Origin: Bacillota bacterium
Lineage (GTDB): Bacteria; Bacillota; Clostridia; Peptostreptococcales; Thermotaleaceae
Direction of reading: 5' to 3'
DNA: 6,446 nucleotides
Assembly: GCA_023623095.1 (NCBI GenBank)
Contig: JAMNXX010000271.1
Coordinates: 1 to 6,446 of the forward strand
How positions within the stretch are numbered: position 1 is the stretch's first letter; every line of letters begins with the position of its first letter. Below the pieces are notes generated by a model. The model saw only the letters and a list, made by a program, of their open reading frames with translations, made no database searches and was not told where the DNA came from. A program made the position numbers and the translations under genes. Of this stretch, positions 5,117 to 6,446 are shown piece after piece.

Positions 5117-6421
5117 TCAACTCAAAGTAGCGATGATTGCATCTTGGTATATCTTTTCAAGTTTTACTTTTAAAATTTTTCCCTCTAATGGAAATGTATC
5201 TGAAGAACAAAATATTTTCAAATAATTATCCGTAAACCCTTCATAATATCCTTCTAACTCATTGCTGGCTGTTTCAAATAAAACATGACGCGATGTCCCG
5301 ATAAACTTCTTTCGAAAAGCTATCGAACTCTCTCGCGCTAACTGGATTAACTTTTCACTTCTTATTTGCTTGATCGAAACATCAATTTGATTCGGATAAT
5401 CCGCTGCAGGTGTACCTTTTCGAGGGGAATACTTAAATACATGAATTTGGCTAAACTGAATTTCTTTTACGAAAGCCATCGTTTTTTCAAATTCTTCTTC
5501 GGTTTCCCCCGGAAACCCCACCATAATATCTGTTGTGATCGATACATCCGGCCAAGTCTTTCTTAATCGGTTAACGACCTCGCGATATTCATCTGTCGTA
5601 TATTTTCGATTCATCCTTTTTAGTGTTTCATCACAACCACTTTGTAGCGATAAATGAAAATGTGGACAAACCTTTTCCAGTTTTGACAGTTCCTCTACAA
5701 ATGCTTCCGACATTATCGTCGGCTCAATTGAACTTAATCGTATCCTTTGAATGCCTTCTGCATTGTGAGCGCTGCGAATCACATCCAATAATGTATTCTT
5801 TCCTAAATCTTTTCCGTAAGATGCAATATGTATTCCCGTAAGCACAATTTCTTTAAATCCATGTTGTTCCAATCGGCGTATCTCATGAACAATGTCTTCC
5901 AACTTTCTGCTTCGAATCGGCCCTCGGGCATATGGAATAATGCAATAGCTGCAATATTGATTGCAGCCTTCCTGTATCTTTAAATATGCCCTTGTTTTTC
6001 CTTGCATTTTCTCGATGGTCATTTCCTCAAACTCGCTTGTCTTCATAATATCTTCTACAACATTTATTTTTTCCTGAGATTTTTTGGCTTGCTCAACATA
6101 CTCTACGACCTTGTTTCTATCTTTTGTTCCTAAAATAATATTGACACCTTCGATGGAAAGCACCTCATCAGGAGCAATTTGTGCATAGCATCCTACAACG
6201 GCAATGATCGATTCAGGATTGTTTCTCTTTGCTCTTCGAATAAATTGTCGCGACTTCCTATCCCCCAGATTGGTAACGGTACAAGTGTTGATGACGTATA
6301 CATCCGCTTTGTCTTCCGCTTCCACGATTGTATAGCCTGCTTTTTCAAATAATTCCTTCATTGCTTCTGTTTCATATTGATTAACCTTGCAGCCCAGTGT
6401 ATAGAATGCTACTGTTTCCAT
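5117..6421 (-). CDS. mtaB: tRNA t6A37 methylthiotransferase MtaB
   Basis: This radical-SAM enzyme converts t6A at position 37 of ANN-decoding tRNAs to ms2t6A. The 434-residue product has the three expected domains. The N-terminal UPF0004 domain holds cluster cysteines Cys11 (TLGCKVNQYE), Cys47 (NTCTVTN) and Cys78 (VVGCYAQ). The radical-SAM domain has the CxxxCxxC motif at Cys153, Cys157 and Cys160 (EGCNQYCSYCIIPYARG), SLQSGCDETLKRMNR and IMVGFPGETEEEF. A C-terminal TRAM domain (about 373-434) binds tRNA. GCKVNQYE and the RGPIRSR segment favour MtaB (YqeV) over MiaB. The ATG start is 7 bases after GGGAGGT, and length agrees with the family. All catalytic cysteines are present. In B. subtilis the upstream genes are dnaJ, prmA and rsmE, which should lie beyond the right edge. 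Confidence 0.97.
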   Translation of the reverse strand: METVAFYTLGCKVNQYETEAMKELFEKAGYTIVEAEDKADVYVINTCTVTNLGDRKSRQFIRRAKRNNPESIIAVVGCYAQIAPDEVLSIEGVNIILGTKDRNKVVEYVEQAKKSQEKINVVEDIMKTSEFEEMTIEKMQGKTRAYLKIQEGCNQYCSYCIIPYARGPIRSRKLEDIVHEIRRLEQHGFKEIVLTGIHIASYGKDLGKNTLLDVIRSAHNAEGIQRIRLSSIEPTIMSEAFVEELSKLEKVCPHFHLSLQSGCDETLKRMNRKYTTDEYREVVNRLRKTWPDVSITTDIMVGFPGETEEEFEKTMAFVKEIQFSQIHVFKYSPRKGTPAADYPNQIDVSIKQIRSEKLIQLARESSIAFRKKFIGTSRHVLFETASNELEGYYEGFTDNYLKIFCSSDTFPLEGKILKVKLEKIYQDAIIATLS

Positions 6422-6446
6422 CTTAGATACCTCCCAGATCTCCTAT

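Overview
The window looks like a chromosomal housekeeping and sporulation segment from a low-G+C, endospore-forming, anaerobic Bacillota (Clostridia). The evidence is A+T-rich DNA, strong GGAGG-type ribosome binding sites, TTG and GTG start codons, sporulation genes yqfC and yqfD, and a gene order matching the B. subtilis dnaJ-yqeT-yqeU-yqeV-...-rpsU-...-yqeZ-yqfA-yqfB-yqfC-yqfD-phoH neighbourhood. I cannot name the genus. Every gene I can support is on the minus strand, so transcription runs from high to low coordinates.

In transcription order: (1) mtaB (6421-5117), a radical-SAM tRNA methylthiotransferase, then a weak hairpin. (2) A HinT-type HIT protein (4984-4640, GTG start). (3) rpsU (4513-4331), ribosomal protein S21, with a recognisable housekeeping promoter and a hairpin downstream. 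(4) A membrane operon: nfeD1b/yqeZ (4083-2758), floA (2746-1748) and an unrecognised 150-residue membrane-anchored protein (1706-1254), closed by a very good intrinsic terminator (1252-1222). (5) A roughly 290-bp gap with nested inverted repeats, a 10-bp tandem duplication and a good sigma-E-like promoter. (6) yqfC (933-655) and yqfD (641 to the window edge, truncated), a mother-cell sporulation pair.

The NfeD long form and flotillin FloA are known to work together in membrane microdomains, and the small protein after them shares their transcription unit. yqfC and yqfD form a separate unit that should be switched on in the mother cell. B. subtilis splits this locus in the same way. Compared with B. 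subtilis, a HIT gene sits between mtaB and rpsU, yqeY is absent after rpsU, and the yqfB position holds the unrecognised protein.

Five gene starts were set away from the longest open frame because the ribosome binding site dictates it. I saw no mobile element, CRISPR array, tRNA or rRNA. The least explained items are the 150-residue protein and the repeat structures in the gap before yqfC; nothing in the window is a clear new multi-gene system.
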